DNA from: Rheinheimera soli
Lineage (GTDB): Bacteria; Pseudomonadota; Gammaproteobacteria; Enterobacterales; Alteromonadaceae
Reading direction: 5' to 3'
Assembly (NCBI RefSeq): GCF_021290985.1
Contig: NZ_JAJOYU010000001.1
Coordinates: forward strand, 396,371 to 460,370
DNA length: 64,000 nt
The translations under genes were made by a program, and so were the position numbers. Under the pieces are notes generated by a model. That model was not told the DNA's origin and did no database searches. It saw only the letters and a program-made list of their open reading frames with translations. This document shows positions 38,197 through 48,793 of the stretch, piece by piece (the stretch's first letter is position 1; every line of letters starts with the position of its first letter).

Positions 38197-39275
38197 GCCG
38201 TATCAGTTCTTTAGCCCGGCAAAAAGTGCAACAACTGGTGCCTTATGCATCAGCCCGCTTAAGCATGAGTGGCGGCTCGGTGTGGCTGAATGCCAACGAA
38301 AACTCTATGGCAACAGACTATACATTGTCAGGCCAATACAACAGATACCCGGATTGTCAGCCAAAGGACTTGATCAGCGCTTATGCATCTTATGCTGGCG
38401 TAGAAACCAATCAGGTACTGACCAGCCGTGGTGCTGATGAAGGCATTGAGCTGTTAATTCGTAGCTTCTGTGAACCAGGCCAGGATGCCATCAGCATTTG
38501 CCCGCCCACTTATGGCATGTACAAAATCAGCGCCGAAAGTCAGCTGGTGGATGTCAATATAGTGCCTTTAACCAAAGATTTAACTTTGGATCTGCCAACT
38601 TTATTTGCGCAAAAAGCCAATGTAAAACTAGTGTTTATTTGTAGCCCAAATAACCCAACAGGTGATTTAATACCTCGCCAGCAAATTGTCGAGGTGCTGG
38701 AGTTTTATAAAGATAAAGCTTTAGTGGTAGTCGATGAAGCTTATATTGAGTTCGCGCCAGAAGCTTCGGTGGCCGGTTTATTAAACCAATACAGCAACTT
38801 AGTGGTGCTGCGTACTTTATCCAAAGCTTTTGCTTTGGCAGGTCTGCGTTGTGGTTTTACTTTGGCAGAGCCTTCAGTCATTGCCGCTTTGCGTCAGATG
38901 ATTGCGCCCTACCCTGTGCCAGCTCCTGTGGCTGAAATTGCAGTGCAGGCGTTATCAGCGCAAGGCCAACAAAAAATGCGCGCCACTGTTGAGCAAATCA
39001 ATAGCTTACGTGATAGCTTCAGCGCTTTTGCCACCACTCTGAGTTATGTCAGCCGTGTTTATCCATCCAAGGCCAACTATGTGCTATTGGCCGTGCCTGA
39101 TGCTGCTGCACTGGTTAGTTTTATTGCAGAGCAAGGTGTGCTTATTCGTAATCAATCCAGCCAATTAGGTTTAGGTCAGGTGGTGCGGGTAACCATAGGA
39201 AATGCCGCTGAAATGGCGCAGTTACAACAGATTATGTCGTCTTATTCTTCTTTACAAAAACAGGAGTCTTTATGA
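38193..39275 (+). CDS. hisC: Histidinol-phosphate aminotransferase
   Basis: A PLP-dependent class I/II aminotransferase that makes histidinol phosphate. It is 360 residues long. [20 protein letters not shown] and the PLP lysine in [15 protein letters not shown] are visible. It overlaps hisD and hisB by 4 bases each, so translation is coupled throughout. Confidence 0.96.
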   Translation: MSRISSLARQKVQQLVPYASARLSMSGGSVWLNANENSMATDYTLSGQYNRYPDCQPKDLISAYASYAGVETNQVLTSRGADEGIELLIRSFCEPGQDAISICPPTYGMYKISAESQLVDVNIVPLTKDLTLDLPTLFAQKANVKLVFICSPNNPTGDLIPRQQIVEVLEFYKDKALVVVDEAYIEFAPEASVAGLLNQYSNLVVLRTLSKAFALAGLRCGFTLAEPSVIAALRQMIAPYPVPAPVAEIAVQALSAQGQQKMRATVEQINSLRDSFSAFATTLSYVSRVYPSKANYVLLAVPDAAALVSFIAEQGVLIRNQSSQLGLGQVVRVTIGNAAEMAQLQQIMSSYSSLQKQESL

Positions 39276-40342
39276 GTGCCAAAGCTATTTTATTTATCGA
39301 CCGTGACGGCACTATGGTGGAAGAGCCTCCTGTAGATAAACAACTGGATTCACTGGAAAAACTGGCGTACGAGCCATATCTGGTGCCTTCATTATTAAAG
39401 CTGCAGGCCGCTGGTTATTCGCTGGTGATGGTGACTAATCAGGACGGTCTGGGCACCAGCAGTTTCCCGCGTGATACCTTTGATGCACCGCAGGAAAAAA
39501 TGATGCAGTTGCTGAATTCGCAGGGCATTCGTTTTGACGATATTCTGATTTGCCCACACTTTGATAAAGACAACTGCAGCTGCCGTAAGCCGAAGCTGGG
39601 GTTAGTCAAAGACTATCTGCAGCAAGGTAAAGTGGATTTCACCAACTCTTTTGTCATTGGTGACCGTTTAACCGACGTGCAACTGGCCGAAAATATGGGC
39701 CTGCCTTCGTTCCGTTACGACCGCGACACTTTAGGCTGGAAAGAAATCACCAAACAGCTGTTAAGCAAAGGCCGTAAAGGCAGCGTCAATCGCGTTACCC
39801 GCGAAACCGATATTCAGGTGAACGTCGATTTAGATCAGCAAGGCGGCAACGTCATTGAAACTGGCGTTGGCTTTTTTGACCATATGCTGGATCAAATTGC
39901 CACTCACGGTGGTTTTAGCCTGCAGTTAAAAGTACAAGGTGACTTGCACATTGACGATCACCACAGCGTGGAAGATACAGCGTTGGCTTTAGGTCAGGCG
40001 TTAAAACAAGCACTTGGCAATAAAAAAGGCATTACCCGCTTTGGTTTTGTGCTGCCTATGGATGAATGCCGCGCTGAATGTGTGCTGGATTTATCCGGCC
40101 GTCCGCTGCTGAAGTTTAATGCAGATTTAGGTCAGGGTGCTGTTGGCACCATGAACCTGGAGATGGTACACCACTTCTTCCGTTCTTTAAGTGATGCCAT
40201 GCTGATGACACTGCACTTATCCGTCAGCCCTGGCAATAAACACCATATGGTCGAAGGTTTATTTAAAGCCTTTGGCCGGGCACTTGGTCAGGCTATTAAA
40301 GTGTCGGGTGAAGCTCTGCCAAGTAGTAAAGGAGTGCTTTAA
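39272..40342 (+). CDS. hisB: Bifunctional histidinol-phosphatase / imidazoleglycerol-phosphate dehydratase
   Basis: A fused enzyme of 356 residues. The N-terminal HAD phosphatase starts FIDRDGTMV (nucleophile Asp) and holds a zinc loop ([17 protein letters not shown]). The C-terminal dehydratase, from about residue 165, has [27 protein letters not shown] and [13 protein letters not shown] metal sites. The fusion is typical of gammaproteobacterial his operons. It shares its last base with the hisH start. Confidence 0.97.
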   Translation: MSAKAILFIDRDGTMVEEPPVDKQLDSLEKLAYEPYLVPSLLKLQAAGYSLVMVTNQDGLGTSSFPRDTFDAPQEKMMQLLNSQGIRFDDILICPHFDKDNCSCRKPKLGLVKDYLQQGKVDFTNSFVIGDRLTDVQLAENMGLPSFRYDRDTLGWKEITKQLLSKGRKGSVNRVTRETDIQVNVDLDQQGGNVIETGVGFFDHMLDQIATHGGFSLQLKVQGDLHIDDHHSVEDTALALGQALKQALGNKKGITRFGFVLPMDECRAECVLDLSGRPLLKFNADLGQGAVGTMNLEMVHHFFRSLSDAMLMTLHLSVSPGNKHHMVEGLFKAFGRALGQAIKVSGEALPSSKGVL

Positions 40343-40944
40343 TGTCGCTCGTGATTGTAGATACCGGCTGCGCCAATATCAGCTCTGTGTACTGTGCCTT
40401 CCAGCGTTTAGGTGTGGATGCCAAAGTCAGCCGTGATTTAACAGTGATAAAAAACGCCAGCCGTTTATTAGTGCCAGGTGTGGGCGCCGCCCGTCAGGCG
40501 ATGGCGAATTTACGTGAACGCGATTTAATAGCCACCTTACAGCAGGCAGAGCAGCCACTACTTGGCATTTGCTTAGGTATGCAGCTGTTGACCGATCGCA
40601 GCGAAGAAGGTGATGTCGACTGTTTAGGCTTAATTCCAGGTCAGGTTAAACGGATGCAAGTCGGTGATTTACGTTTGCCTCATATGGGCTGGAACACTTT
40701 GCAGGTAGAAGATAGTGCGCAAAATCACCCACTGCTTAAAGGCATAGGCGAAAAAGACTATGTGTATTTTGTCCATAGTTTTGCGGTAGCGCCATCCGAT
40801 ACCACTCTAGCCCGCTGCAATTACGGCAGTGATTTTGCTGCTGTGATTGGCAAAGGCAATAAGCTTGGCGCGCAATTTCACCCTGAACGTTCAGGTGCTG
40901 TAGGCGCACGTTTATTACAGAATTTTCTGGCTTTTAATGGTTAA
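40342..40944 (+). CDS. hisH: Imidazole glycerol phosphate synthase, glutaminase subunit
   Basis: Supplies ammonia from glutamine to HisF. The 200 residues carry the triad of class I amidotransferases: Cys in LLGICLGMQLL, and His/Glu in GAQFHPERSGAVG. LVPGVGAARQAM is the oxyanion segment. It is followed by a 36-bp gap before hisA, the largest gap in the operon. Confidence 0.96.
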   Translation: MSLVIVDTGCANISSVYCAFQRLGVDAKVSRDLTVIKNASRLLVPGVGAARQAMANLRERDLIATLQQAEQPLLGICLGMQLLTDRSEEGDVDCLGLIPGQVKRMQVGDLRLPHMGWNTLQVEDSAQNHPLLKGIGEKDYVYFVHSFAVAPSDTTLARCNYGSDFAAVIGKGNKLGAQFHPERSGAVGARLLQNFLAFNG

Positions 40945-40980
40945 TTTTTCTCATCCGGCCTTGCCGTTACAGGATTGAAC

Positions 40981-41718
40981 GTGATTATTCCAGCTATAGA
41001 TTTAATACAAGGTAAAACAGTGCGGCTCTATCAGGGCAGCTACGATAAAACCACTGAATATCAACAAACTCCACTGCAGCTGCGCGACTTATACGCTGAA
41101 GCTGGCGCAGGTATTTTGCATTTGGTGGATTTAACAGGGGCAAAAAACGCTGCGGATCGCCAGCTTGAGCTGTTAACGACCTTAATGAAAAATTCGCCTC
41201 TGCCAGTACAAGTAGGTGGTGGTGTGCGCAGTGCAGCAGATGTAGAACAGTTATTAGCAGCTGGCGCCAGCCGTGTAGTCGTAGGCAGTGTGGCTATTCG
41301 TGAGCCAGAAACAGTGCAAGGCTGGTTAAGAACTTATGGCGGCGACAAGATAGTTCTGGCGCTTGATGTGGCTATTAATGCCAAAGGCGACAAAACTCTG
41401 CCAAGCCACGGCTGGATTGAAGAATCAACTATTACCCTTGAGCAGGTGCTGGATGGCTTTATTGCCGCTGGTGCTAAGCATGTACTTTGCACCGACATCA
41501 GTAAAGACGGCACCTTGCAAGGCCCTAATGTCGCCTTGTATGCCGAGCTTGTGCAGAAGTACCCACAAATTCAGTGGCAAGCCTCAGGTGGTGTGGGCTC
41601 TTTAGCTGATATCAAAGCCTTAAAGCCTACTGGCGTAGCAGGAGTCATTTTAGGCCGGGCCTTGCTGGAAGGTAAGTTCACCGCAGAGGAGGCAATCCAA
41701 TGCTGGCAAGACGCATAA
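40981..41718 (+). CDS. hisA: ProFAR isomerase (HisA), GTG start
   Basis: Isomerises ProFAR to PRFAR; a (beta/alpha)8 barrel. I choose the GTG at 40981: AGGA lies 6 bp upstream and the protein becomes 245 residues beginning [16 protein letters not shown], the exact family start. An in-frame TTG at 40975 touches the ribosome site and is unlikely. Catalytic Asp residues sit in PAIDLIQG and [13 protein letters not shown]. The end overlaps hisF by 19 bases. Confidence 0.95.
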   Translation: MIIPAIDLIQGKTVRLYQGSYDKTTEYQQTPLQLRDLYAEAGAGILHLVDLTGAKNAADRQLELLTTLMKNSPLPVQVGGGVRSAADVEQLLAAGASRVVVGSVAIREPETVQGWLRTYGGDKIVLALDVAINAKGDKTLPSHGWIEESTITLEQVLDGFIAAGAKHVLCTDISKDGTLQGPNVALYAELVQKYPQIQWQASGGVGSLADIKALKPTGVAGVILGRALLEGKFTAEEAIQCWQDA

Positions 41719-42473
41719 TTCCTTGTTTAGACGTGCGCGATGGCAAAGTGGTCAAGGGCGTGCAGTTTCGTAACCACGAAATCATTGGCGATATAGTGCC
41801 GCTGGCAAAAGCTTATGCCGAACAAGGCGCAGACGAGCTGGTGTTTTACGATATCACCGCCTCCAGCGATGGCCGTGTGGTGGATAAAAGCTGGGTGCGC
41901 CGCATTGCAGAGGTGATAGATATTCCGTTTTGTGTGGCTGGTGGTATTAAATCTGTCGCTGACGCAGGCTTAATACTGGAAATGGGTGCAGATAAAATCT
42001 CTGTCAATAGCCCTGCCCTGGCAAGGCCAGAACTGATCAGTGAGCTTGAACACAGCTTTGGTCAGCAATGTGTGGTCATCGGCATCGACAGCTTTTTTGA
42101 TAAAGAGTCAGGCCAATATCAGGTCTATCAGTTCACAGGTGATGAAAGCCGCACCCAAAAAACCCGTTGGCAAACGCTTGACTGGTTAAAGCGGGTGCAG
42201 GAGCTGGGTGCTGGTGAAATAGTACTGAACTGTATGAATCAGGATGGCGTGCGTCAGGGTTATGATTTAACTCAGCTGCAACTAATGCGAAACGCCTGCA
42301 AAGTGCCGCTGATTGCCAGTGGTGGCGCAGGGGCTATGCAGCATTTTGCTGATGTGTTTGAACAAGCCGATGTAGACGGCGCTTTAGCCGCTTCGGTGTT
42401 CCACAAAGGCATTATTCCAATCCCAGAGCTAAAAGCATTTTTATTAGAACGTAAGCTGGAGATCAGGCCATGA
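41700..42473 (+). CDS. hisF: Imidazole glycerol phosphate synthase, cyclase subunit
   Basis: Closes the imidazole ring with ammonia from HisH, giving IGP and AICAR. A 257-residue barrel homologous to His[20 protein letters not shown] with the catalytic Asp, [11 protein letters not shown], and [15 protein letters not shown] with the second catalytic Asp. Overlaps hisA by 19 and hisI by 4 bases. Confidence 0.97.
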   Translation: MLARRIIPCLDVRDGKVVKGVQFRNHEIIGDIVPLAKAYAEQGADELVFYDITASSDGRVVDKSWVRRIAEVIDIPFCVAGGIKSVADAGLILEMGADKISVNSPALARPELISELEHSFGQQCVVIGIDSFFDKESGQYQVYQFTGDESRTQKTRWQTLDWLKRVQELGAGEIVLNCMNQDGVRQGYDLTQLQLMRNACKVPLIASGGAGAMQHFADVFEQADVDGALAASVFHKGIIPIPELKAFLLERKLEIRP

Positions 42474-43102
42474 AACTGAATTTAACCAACCTGGACCAGC
42501 TGGATTTCAGCAAAGGCGATGGCTTGTTGCCGGTCATAGTGCAACACGCTCGCTCAGGTAAAGTGCTGATGCAAGGTTTTGCCAATAAAGAAGCACTGCA
42601 AAAAAGCCTGGAAAGCGGCGATGTGACTTTTTTTAGCCGCAGTAAAAACCGCTTATGGACCAAAGGCGAAAGCTCAGGCCATACGCTGAAATTACAAAGC
42701 ATGGCAGCGGACTGCGACCAGGACAGCATTCTGGCTTTGGTATTGCCGATAGGTCCGACTTGTCATGTTGGCACCGAAAGTTGCTGGCACGAAAGCGATG
42801 CCAATCAGCCCGACTTAGCCTTTTTGGATCAATTAGAACAAGTGATCCACAGCAGATACGGCGCTGACCCAAGCAGCAGCTACACCGCCTCTTTATTTGC
42901 CAAAGGCGTCAAACGTATAGCGCAAAAGGTCGGTGAAGAAGGGGTAGAAACTGCCCTGGCCGCTACTGTAGGCGATAGAGAAGAGCTGAAAAACGAAGCT
43001 GCAGATTTGATCTATCACTTGCTGGTCTTACTAAAAAGTCAGGACCTGGCGCTGCATGATGTGCTTGAGGTATTGCGGCAGCGGCATCAGAAAAAAAACT
43101 GA
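42470..43102 (+). CDS. hisI: Bifunctional PR-AMP cyclohydrolase / PR-ATP pyrophosphatase
   Basis: Carries out the second and third steps of the pathway. The 210 residues comprise an N-terminal cyclohydrolase ([18 protein letters not shown], zinc cysteines in MAADCDQDS and CHVGTESCW) and a C-terminal pyrophosphatase ([30 protein letters not shown]). Last gene of the operon. No strong terminator follows: only an interrupted hairpin at 43137-43165 (GGTTG, GGAAT and their complements). Confidence 0.96.
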   Translation: MKLNLTNLDQLDFSKGDGLLPVIVQHARSGKVLMQGFANKEALQKSLESGDVTFFSRSKNRLWTKGESSGHTLKLQSMAADCDQDSILALVLPIGPTCHVGTESCWHESDANQPDLAFLDQLEQVIHSRYGADPSSSYTASLFAKGVKRIAQKVGEEGVETALAATVGDREELKNEAADLIYHLLVLLKSQDLALHDVLEVLRQRHQKKN

Positions 43103-43308
43103 GCCTCTTTCCCCCTTCGATATCTTCCTCTGATCAGGTTGTCGGAATTAATGATTCCCGCAACCTGCCCGCATTGCAGCAAAAGTACAGTCCTTCGAGC
43201 CACAACACTTTTTTGTAAATCATTAGGTCATGGCTTTTATCCACTTTAAAACTCAGGCAGCATAAGAACGATGTGAACGACAGGTGATGTAAATCAGGAG
43301 CTGCAACC

Positions 43309-43806
43309 ATGAAATATAAAATTAAACAAAAAATATTCAGCCTGACCGACAGCTTTATTATTGAAGATGAAAATGGCAACGAAGCCTTTAGCGTCAAAGG
43401 CAAGTTTTTCAGTATTTCCAGCAGCCAGACCCTATTTGACAGCCGTGGTGTTGAGCTTTTAAAAATAAAACGTAAATACCTGACCATTATGCCGGCCTGT
43501 AGGCTGCTTTGTGCTGATGGCAGTGAGTGGCTTATTCGCAAAAGATTCTGGCCCTTCTGGACCAGCCGTTTTACTGTGACAGGCCCGGCAGGTGAGCTGG
43601 AAATGCAGGGTAATCTATGGCAACACGAGTACAAAATAAGTCAAAACGGCAAAACACTGGCAGAAGTGTCAAAGTCCTGGTTTAGCTGGTCAGATACTTA
43701 TGGTGTGGATATTTTTGATCCTAAACTGACAGCTCAATTGCTTGCGGCAGTGATAGTGATAGACCGCATGCAGCATTCAGGCACTAATTCAGTGGTGGAC
43801 GATTAA
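43309..43806 (+). CDS. LURP-one-related / YxjI-like protein
   Basis: A 165-residue beta-rich protein of the Tubby C-terminal-like group. Pattern: MKYKIKQKIFSLTDSFIIED, NGNEAFSVKGKFFSISSSQTL, FTVTGPAGELEMQGNLWQHEYKI (within this stretch FTVTGPAGELEMQG), and the late GVDIFDPKLTAQLLAAVIVID. Function in bacteria is unknown. AGGAG lies upstream of the ATG. A terminator follows. A 166-codon frame on the opposite strand (43134-43634) is a shadow. Confidence 0.8.
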   Translation: MKYKIKQKIFSLTDSFIIEDENGNEAFSVKGKFFSISSSQTLFDSRGVELLKIKRKYLTIMPACRLLCADGSEWLIRKRFWPFWTSRFTVTGPAGELEMQGNLWQHEYKISQNGKTLAEVSKSWFSWSDTYGVDIFDPKLTAQLLAAVIVIDRMQHSGTNSVVDD

Positions 43807-43835
43807 CGGCCTCTGTTATTTGTTGAGACGAAAAA

Positions 43836-43863
43836 AGAGGCGCCAAGGCGCCTCTGCTTTTTA
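43836..43863. terminator. Bidirectional terminator between the LURP-one gene and S9 peptidase 1
   Basis: Stem AGAGGCGCC/GGCGCCTCT with an AA loop, then GCTTTTT on the plus strand and an A-run giving U's on the minus strand. It lies between convergent stops. Confidence 0.88.
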
Positions 43864-45801
43864 AAGGGGCAGATAGGTATTAAGAAATTCATCAATCACT
43901 TCAAAGGTCTTTTGGCGATGAGGCAAGTAATCTAAATGATGAGAGCCATCCTCAAGTTCAATGTATTGATAAACTTTACCCGATTTTTTTAGTGCTTCAA
44001 CCATTTCACGACTTTGCTTTACAGGTACAGATAAATCCTCATCGCCATGGATCAATAAGACTGGAACTTTTATTTGGTTAACCAAATAGAGTGGCGAGCT
44101 TTTCTCTAATTGTTTGTTATCAGTGCCTATTTGTTTTCGCACAACTTGATAGTTTACAAAATGGCGATAGCTACCGCGTAATTCTTCCAGATCTGAAATA
44201 CCAGCAAAGCTGATAGCACACTGATATAAGTCCGGTGTTTTGGCGACGCCCAATAAAGCCGCATAACCGCCATAACTGGCCCCCATAATACAAATCTTTT
44301 TAGGATCCGCCAGTTGCTGCTGAACCAGATAATTTACACCATCGGTAATATCATCCTGCATTGCCATTCCATATTGCCCCATAGCCTGGATCATAAAATC
44401 ACGCCCATAGCCACTGGAACCACGGAAATTAGGCTGAAATACCAGATAGCCTTTATTGACCAGATAAGCAGAAAACCGATCAAAACTATTGGAGTCCTGA
44501 CTCATAGGGCCACCATGAGGTAAAACTACCATGGGTAAGGGTCCTGATTTACCTTTGGGTGTTGAAATATACCCTTCGATAGCTAAACCATCCCGACTTT
44601 TATACTCAACTCTAGACTTGGCCACTAAAATGGTGTCGTCTAAACCGGGCAATATACTCACTAAAGGCACTAAGGTCTTTTCGTCCCTGTCACCATAATA
44701 ATAAGTACCAGGTTCAGTGACACTGGACGAGTACACTATATAACGCCTTGCGTTGTCGCTAAAACTGACCACATAGTTGTGACTATCGGGTAATGTTCTG
44801 TCTAACCCGGCCTGAAACGCTTTAAATTCAGGATCCCAAAACATGCTTCTTGAAGCGTCAGAATTAAAATAAATCCCTACTACATCCTGCTTTGCCCTAG
44901 AGTATATTAACGAGCCCGAAACATCATACTTTTCGTCACTGAGTACCAGCTCTTTTGGAAAATCAGCTTTTGATAAATCTACTTTATATAAAGCTGTACG
45001 TCCCTGATGATCAGCAGCGACATACAAATCTTTTGCTTCTTTACCAAATCCCAACACCGCCATACCTGGTTCATCCAATACGGTATTTTTCCAGGCCGTA
45101 AGCCACTGCTCTTTGCCCGGAGGTTTAATGCGGATGGAATGTTCTGCGTTGCCAGCCTTGAACCCAAAACCAACACGGACTTCGCCCTGACGGTCAACCA
45201 GCCAATTGCGTACTGAACGTTGCGCCTGTTGTAATAACCTCATTTCGCCAGTTTGAACATGTACCTGATAGACAGAGTCATGTCCCTGTAAATCCCGATC
45301 AATACTGAGTAAGAAGTGATTATCATCCGGGTATCGAAGCTTGATGACATTATCCTGAAACTGGCTGGTGAATCTGGCATCCCGTCTGTCTTTAGCCATT
45401 TGCACCAGTTCAGCGCCCTCTTTTGCTTCCAGTGAATACAAACGGGTCTCGTTTGTTCTTATGCCGCCAGCTCTTACAGCCGTAAAACGAAGACTGACCA
45501 GTAAATGCGAATTATTAGCCCATTCTACCCACGCATATCTGAACTTGATATTGTCAGTTTTGCTTAGCAATATAGATTTATCTGTATTCAAATCAATTAT
45601 TTGAACAAAGGTTTCCTGCCCCACATTTCGCAGAGCAACTAATTTACTGCCATCAGGTGACAAACTTAACTTTTGCAATAAAGGGCTTTGATAAAATGTT
45701 TCAAGTGTTGGCTTGGTCTCTGACTCAGCAAAAGCCTTTGGTATAAAGAAAAACAAAGCAGGAACTAAATAAACCATAAAGCGGGTGCAGAAAGCTGACA
45801 T
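43861..45801 (-). CDS. S9-family prolyl oligopeptidase, exported (copy 1)
   Basis: A serine peptidase of 646 residues with a signal peptide (cleaved near KAFAES), so probably periplasmic. N-terminal beta-propeller (about 40-380), then an alpha/beta hydrolase domain: GGPMSQDSNSF, nucleophile in GASYGGY (Ser509), acid in LIHGDEDLSVPV (Asp589) and catalytic His in DGSHHLDYLPHR. It is clearly homologous over its full length to the neighbour at 46001-47938: a tandem duplication. The two may cleave different peptides. Confidence 0.92.
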   Translation of the reverse strand: MSAFCTRFMVYLVPALFFFIPKAFAESETKPTLETFYQSPLLQKLSLSPDGSKLVALRNVGQETFVQIIDLNTDKSILLSKTDNIKFRYAWVEWANNSHLLVSLRFTAVRAGGIRTNETRLYSLEAKEGAELVQMAKDRRDARFTSQFQDNVIKLRYPDDNHFLLSIDRDLQGHDSVYQVHVQTGEMRLLQQAQRSVRNWLVDRQGEVRVGFGFKAGNAEHSIRIKPPGKEQWLTAWKNTVLDEPGMAVLGFGKEAKDLYVAADHQGRTALYKVDLSKADFPKELVLSDEKYDVSGSLIYSRAKQDVVGIYFNSDASRSMFWDPEFKAFQAGLDRTLPDSHNYVVSFSDNARRYIVYSSSVTEPGTYYYGDRDEKTLVPLVSILPGLDDTILVAKSRVEYKSRDGLAIEGYISTPKGKSGPLPMVVLPHGGPMSQDSNSFDRFSAYLVNKGYLVFQPNFRGSSGYGRDFMIQAMGQYGMAMQDDITDGVNYLVQQQLADPKKICIMGASYGGYAALLGVAKTPDLYQCAISFAGISDLEELRGSYRHFVNYQVVRKQIGTDNKQLEKSSPLYLVNQIKVPVLLIHGDEDLSVPVKQSREMVEALKKSGKVYQYIELEDGSHHLDYLPHRQKTFEVIDEFLNTYLPL

Positions 45802-45969
45802 GCTTAATCCTTTTAGCTAATGAGATCCGATTAAAAAACAGTCTGATTCTATTAGGAATTTGTGAAATTAAGCAACAAAAAATGCCCAAAAATTGGGAAA
45901 ACACGCCTTGTGCTGAACAACATCTGCACTTGCTGCCAGCTGTCTAAGCTTTCATCAAAAACTTTATAA

Positions 45970-45996
45970 CTGACAAACCGCAATGCGGTTTGTCAG
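45970..45996 (-). terminator. Terminator after S9 peptidase copy 2
   Basis: Perfect 12-bp stem CTGACAAACCGC/GCGGTTTGTCAG with an AAT loop, 4 bp beyond the stop at 46001. The U-tract on the minus strand is short and mixed (TTATAAAGTTTTT). Confidence 0.75.
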
Positions 45997-46000
45997 AGTA

Positions 46001-47938
46001 TCAAAGTGGCAAATACTTGTTTAAAAAGGCATCTATAGCTTCAAAGGTTTGCTTGCGATGCGGCAAATAATCCAGGTGATGGGTGCCGTCCTCAATTTCA
46101 ATATAGGTGAATACCTTATTTTCATCAGCCAGTTCATTCGCCATCATACGGCTCTGTTTTACCGGCACACTGCGATCTTCAGTGCCATGTAACAACAGGA
46201 CCGGTACTTTGATTTTTTCGACCATATTCAACGGAGAATTCTGTTCCAGCAAGTCGTTATCTTTACCCATCTGTTTTTTCGCCAGATTGTAACTGGTGTA
46301 GTTGCGGTAACTGTTACGTTGTTCACGTAAATCCGAAACACCGGCAAAACTGATAGAGCATTGATACAGATCAGGAGTACGGGCAGCGCCTAGCAATGCA
46401 GCATAGCCACCATAACTGGCACCCATAATACAAATACGTTTTGGGTCTGCAATCTTCTGTTCAATCAGATACGCAGTGCCATCTGTTATATCATCCTGCA
46501 TTGCCATACCATACTGACCCACAGCCTGAGTCAGAAACTGATGGCCATAGCCAGTTGAACCACGGAAGTTTGGTTGAAATACTATGTAGCCTTTATTCGC
46601 CAGGTAGGCTGAGAAGGTATCAAAGCTATTGGAGTCCTGAGAAAAAGGCCCTCCATGCGGCAATACCACCATAGCGCCAGGCCCTGTTTTGCCTTTGGGT
46701 CGTGACACATAACCTTCAATCGTCAGGCCATCCCGAGCTTTGTAAGTAATTTTTTCTTTATGAACTAAATTTTCTTCGTTCAGTCCAGGGAAGGTTTCAG
46801 CCAAATGCATTAAAGATTTTTCATCCCTGTTACCAAGTAAGTAAACGCCGGGATTGGTGGCATTGGTGGCATAGACCAAATAGGTTCTGTCATCTGAACT
46901 TAAATTAGAAATGTAGTTTACTGTGTCAGGCAGCACTTTATCTAAACCGGCCTGAAAAGCTTTAAACTCCTCATCCCAGAATAAACTGCGGGAAGACTCA
47001 TCACTGAAATAAATACCTACAGGTTCATCGCGCGCAGCCGAATAAATCAATGAGCCTTCGATATCATACACAGGATGGCTTAAGATCAACTGGCGAGGTA
47101 AGTCGGCTTGGCTTAAATCCACTTTAAACACGGCTAAGCGGCCTTCATGATTGGCTGATATATAAAGATCTTTTGGATCTTTACCAAAACCAAGAATGGA
47201 AATAGCTTGCTCAGAAAACGCTGGCCAGCGCCAGGCTTCAATCCACTCTGTCTGACCAGGGCGTAATACACGTACAGAGGATTCCGTCGTTTTCTGGTCA
47301 TAGTCAGTACTGGCTCTGACTTGCCCTTGTCTGTCGACCAACCATGAAGCAACATTGGACCTGTGCCTCTGGATCAGTGTAGTTTTCCCCGTTTTTACGT
47401 TAACCTGAAACAGGCTGTCATGTCCCGGCATTTCCCGGTCTATGCCAAGTAAAAAATGATCGTCATCCGGGAAGCGCAACTTAACTACATCGTCCTGAAA
47501 CTGGCTCTGATGCTCACCGTCCCTTGCAGCTCTCACCATAGGAACTAACTGAGCTCCCTCCTTGGCTTCAATAGAGAACAAACGGGTTTCAGTGGTTTTA
47601 GTCCCCAAGCCCCGAACGTCGCCATATCGAAAGCTGGCCAGCAAATGCGTATCGTTAGCCCAACGCACCCAGGCAAATTTAAACTTTTTATTATCTGTTC
47701 TTCCAAGATAGACCGACTCGCCCGAGGTTAGATCTATCAGTTGAATGAGAGTGTCTTCTTTAATGTTTTTCAGCGCGACCAAACGTTTTCCATTTGGCGA
47801 TAAGCGGAGTTGTTCAATGCGCTCGCCCTGATAAAACATCTCAAGTGGCAAAACGCTTGTCTTGGTGTCTTCAGTCGCGACAGATAAAAAAGGTAAAACT
47901 GCACATGCCAGCAATAAACCGGAAAGAAAGTTATTCAT
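46001..47938 (-). CDS. S9-family prolyl oligopeptidase, exported (copy 2)
   Basis: A 645-residue paralogue of copy 1. Signal peptide at residues 1-22 (LLLACAVLPFLSVATE). Beta-propeller followed by the catalytic domain with GGPFSQDSNSF, GASYGGY, LLHGTEDRSVPV and DGTHHLDYLPHR, so the triad is intact in both copies. The propeller halves differ more than the catalytic halves, suggesting divergence in substrate gating. The 199-bp gap before copy 1 holds a terminator, so copy 1 probably has its own promoter. Confidence 0.92.
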   Translation of the reverse strand: MNNFLSGLLLACAVLPFLSVATEDTKTSVLPLEMFYQGERIEQLRLSPNGKRLVALKNIKEDTLIQLIDLTSGESVYLGRTDNKKFKFAWVRWANDTHLLASFRYGDVRGLGTKTTETRLFSIEAKEGAQLVPMVRAARDGEHQSQFQDDVVKLRFPDDDHFLLGIDREMPGHDSLFQVNVKTGKTTLIQRHRSNVASWLVDRQGQVRASTDYDQKTTESSVRVLRPGQTEWIEAWRWPAFSEQAISILGFGKDPKDLYISANHEGRLAVFKVDLSQADLPRQLILSHPVYDIEGSLIYSAARDEPVGIYFSDESSRSLFWDEEFKAFQAGLDKVLPDTVNYISNLSSDDRTYLVYATNATNPGVYLLGNRDEKSLMHLAETFPGLNEENLVHKEKITYKARDGLTIEGYVSRPKGKTGPGAMVVLPHGGPFSQDSNSFDTFSAYLANKGYIVFQPNFRGSTGYGHQFLTQAVGQYGMAMQDDITDGTAYLIEQKIADPKRICIMGASYGGYAALLGAARTPDLYQCSISFAGVSDLREQRNSYRNYTSYNLAKKQMGKDNDLLEQNSPLNMVEKIKVPVLLLHGTEDRSVPVKQSRMMANELADENKVFTYIEIEDGTHHLDYLPHRKQTFEAIDAFLNKYLPL

Positions 47939-48024
47939 ACAGAATCCATTCCATTACAAAAAAATGACGTAAGAATGCAATGTAACGAATTACAAAGCTT
48001 GTGGCAATCCAGACAGAAAAATTT

Positions 48025-48139
48025 GGGTGGCGACCTCACCAGCCGACATCCCGGCACATACGTTATTCGCTTTGGCTGCTTCCTTCCGGATCTGACCAGG
48101 TGAACGAATTAGTATTGCGGGAGGACCGATGAGGCCACC
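48025..48139 (-). ncRNA. ffs: 4.5S RNA (small SRP RNA)
   Basis: The RNA of the signal recognition particle; binds Ffh and targets membrane proteins. On the minus strand the 115 nt begin GGTGGCCTC and end GTCGCCACC, which pair to close the hairpin. The apical core is the conserved TCAGATCCGGAAGGAAGCAG with the GGAA tetraloop and the symmetric loop opposite (GTGCCGGGAT region). A run AAATTTTTC follows the 3' end. Ends are placed to within a few bases. Confidence 0.95.
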
Positions 48140-48202
48140 ATTGAAGGTACCAGTCAAACTGGTGCGCGCATTATGCTGAAAAGCTTTTCTCTGTGCAAGA
48201 AC

Positions 48203-48793
48203 TTAAGCGTTTTCCGGGTACTTTGCAGCCATTTGCTGAAAAAACATCCGCATTTGCTGTAGATCGTCGTCGAAATTTTCGCCAGCAGTAAAGCATGGAC
48301 CAAACACCAGTTGTTTGTGCTGGTAATCCAGCCCTATCAAACACACAGGCACATTGGCTTGCTTGGCGATAAACCAGAACCCAGAGCGCCACTGCTCCAC
48401 CTTTTTACGGCTGCCTTCGGGTGATAAACCTAATAACAGCGAATCACTTTGTTCAAACTCTGCCACCACTTGCCCTACCACGCCATGCGGGTGGCTGCGG
48501 TCAACAGGGATACCGCCTAACGACATCAACAGCCTTTTCACAGGCCAAACAAAGATGCTGTGTTTGCCTAAAAATCGGATTTTAAGATCCAGCGCAAGAG
48601 CTGCGGCTATACCGACAAAAAAATCCTGATTGGAGGTATGAGGGGCAACGGCTATCACCATCTTTTTGTGGGCAGGCACTTCCCCCTGAATATTCCAGCC
48701 GCCCAGCAGTTTCAGCAACCAGAGGCCAAGTTTCTGACCCAGGTTGCTGTAACGACGTGGCAAAGTAGCCGGAATCGCAGGTAAAGTGGGCAT
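48203..48793 (-). CDS. Lysophospholipid acyltransferase family protein
   Basis: A 196-residue PlsC-like acyltransferase. The first motif is HTSNQDF (H-x4-D catalytic pair, near residue 52), followed by FLGKHSIFVWPVKRLL and SPEGSRKK (third motif). It is shorter than PlsC and lacks clear N-terminal membrane helices, so it resembles the small predicted glycerol acyltransferases. Its ATG shares one base with the stop of the DUF3014 gene, so the pair is co-transcribed. Confidence 0.85.
   Translation of the reverse strand: MPTLPAIPATLPRRYSNLGQKLGLWLLKLLGGWNIQGEVPAHKKMVIAVAPHTSNQDFFVGIAAALALDLKIRFLGKHSIFVWPVKRLLMSLGGIPVDRSHPHGVVGQVVAEFEQSDSLLLGLSPEGSRKKVEQWRSGFWFIAKQANVPVCLIGLDYQHKQLVFGPCFTAGENFDDDLQQMRMFFQQMAAKYPENA

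Noticed and set aside
43134..43634. 166-codon minus-strand frame
   Set aside because: It overlaps the better-supported LURP-one-related gene, has no ribosome site and encodes an unlikely Ser/Leu/Cys-rich product.
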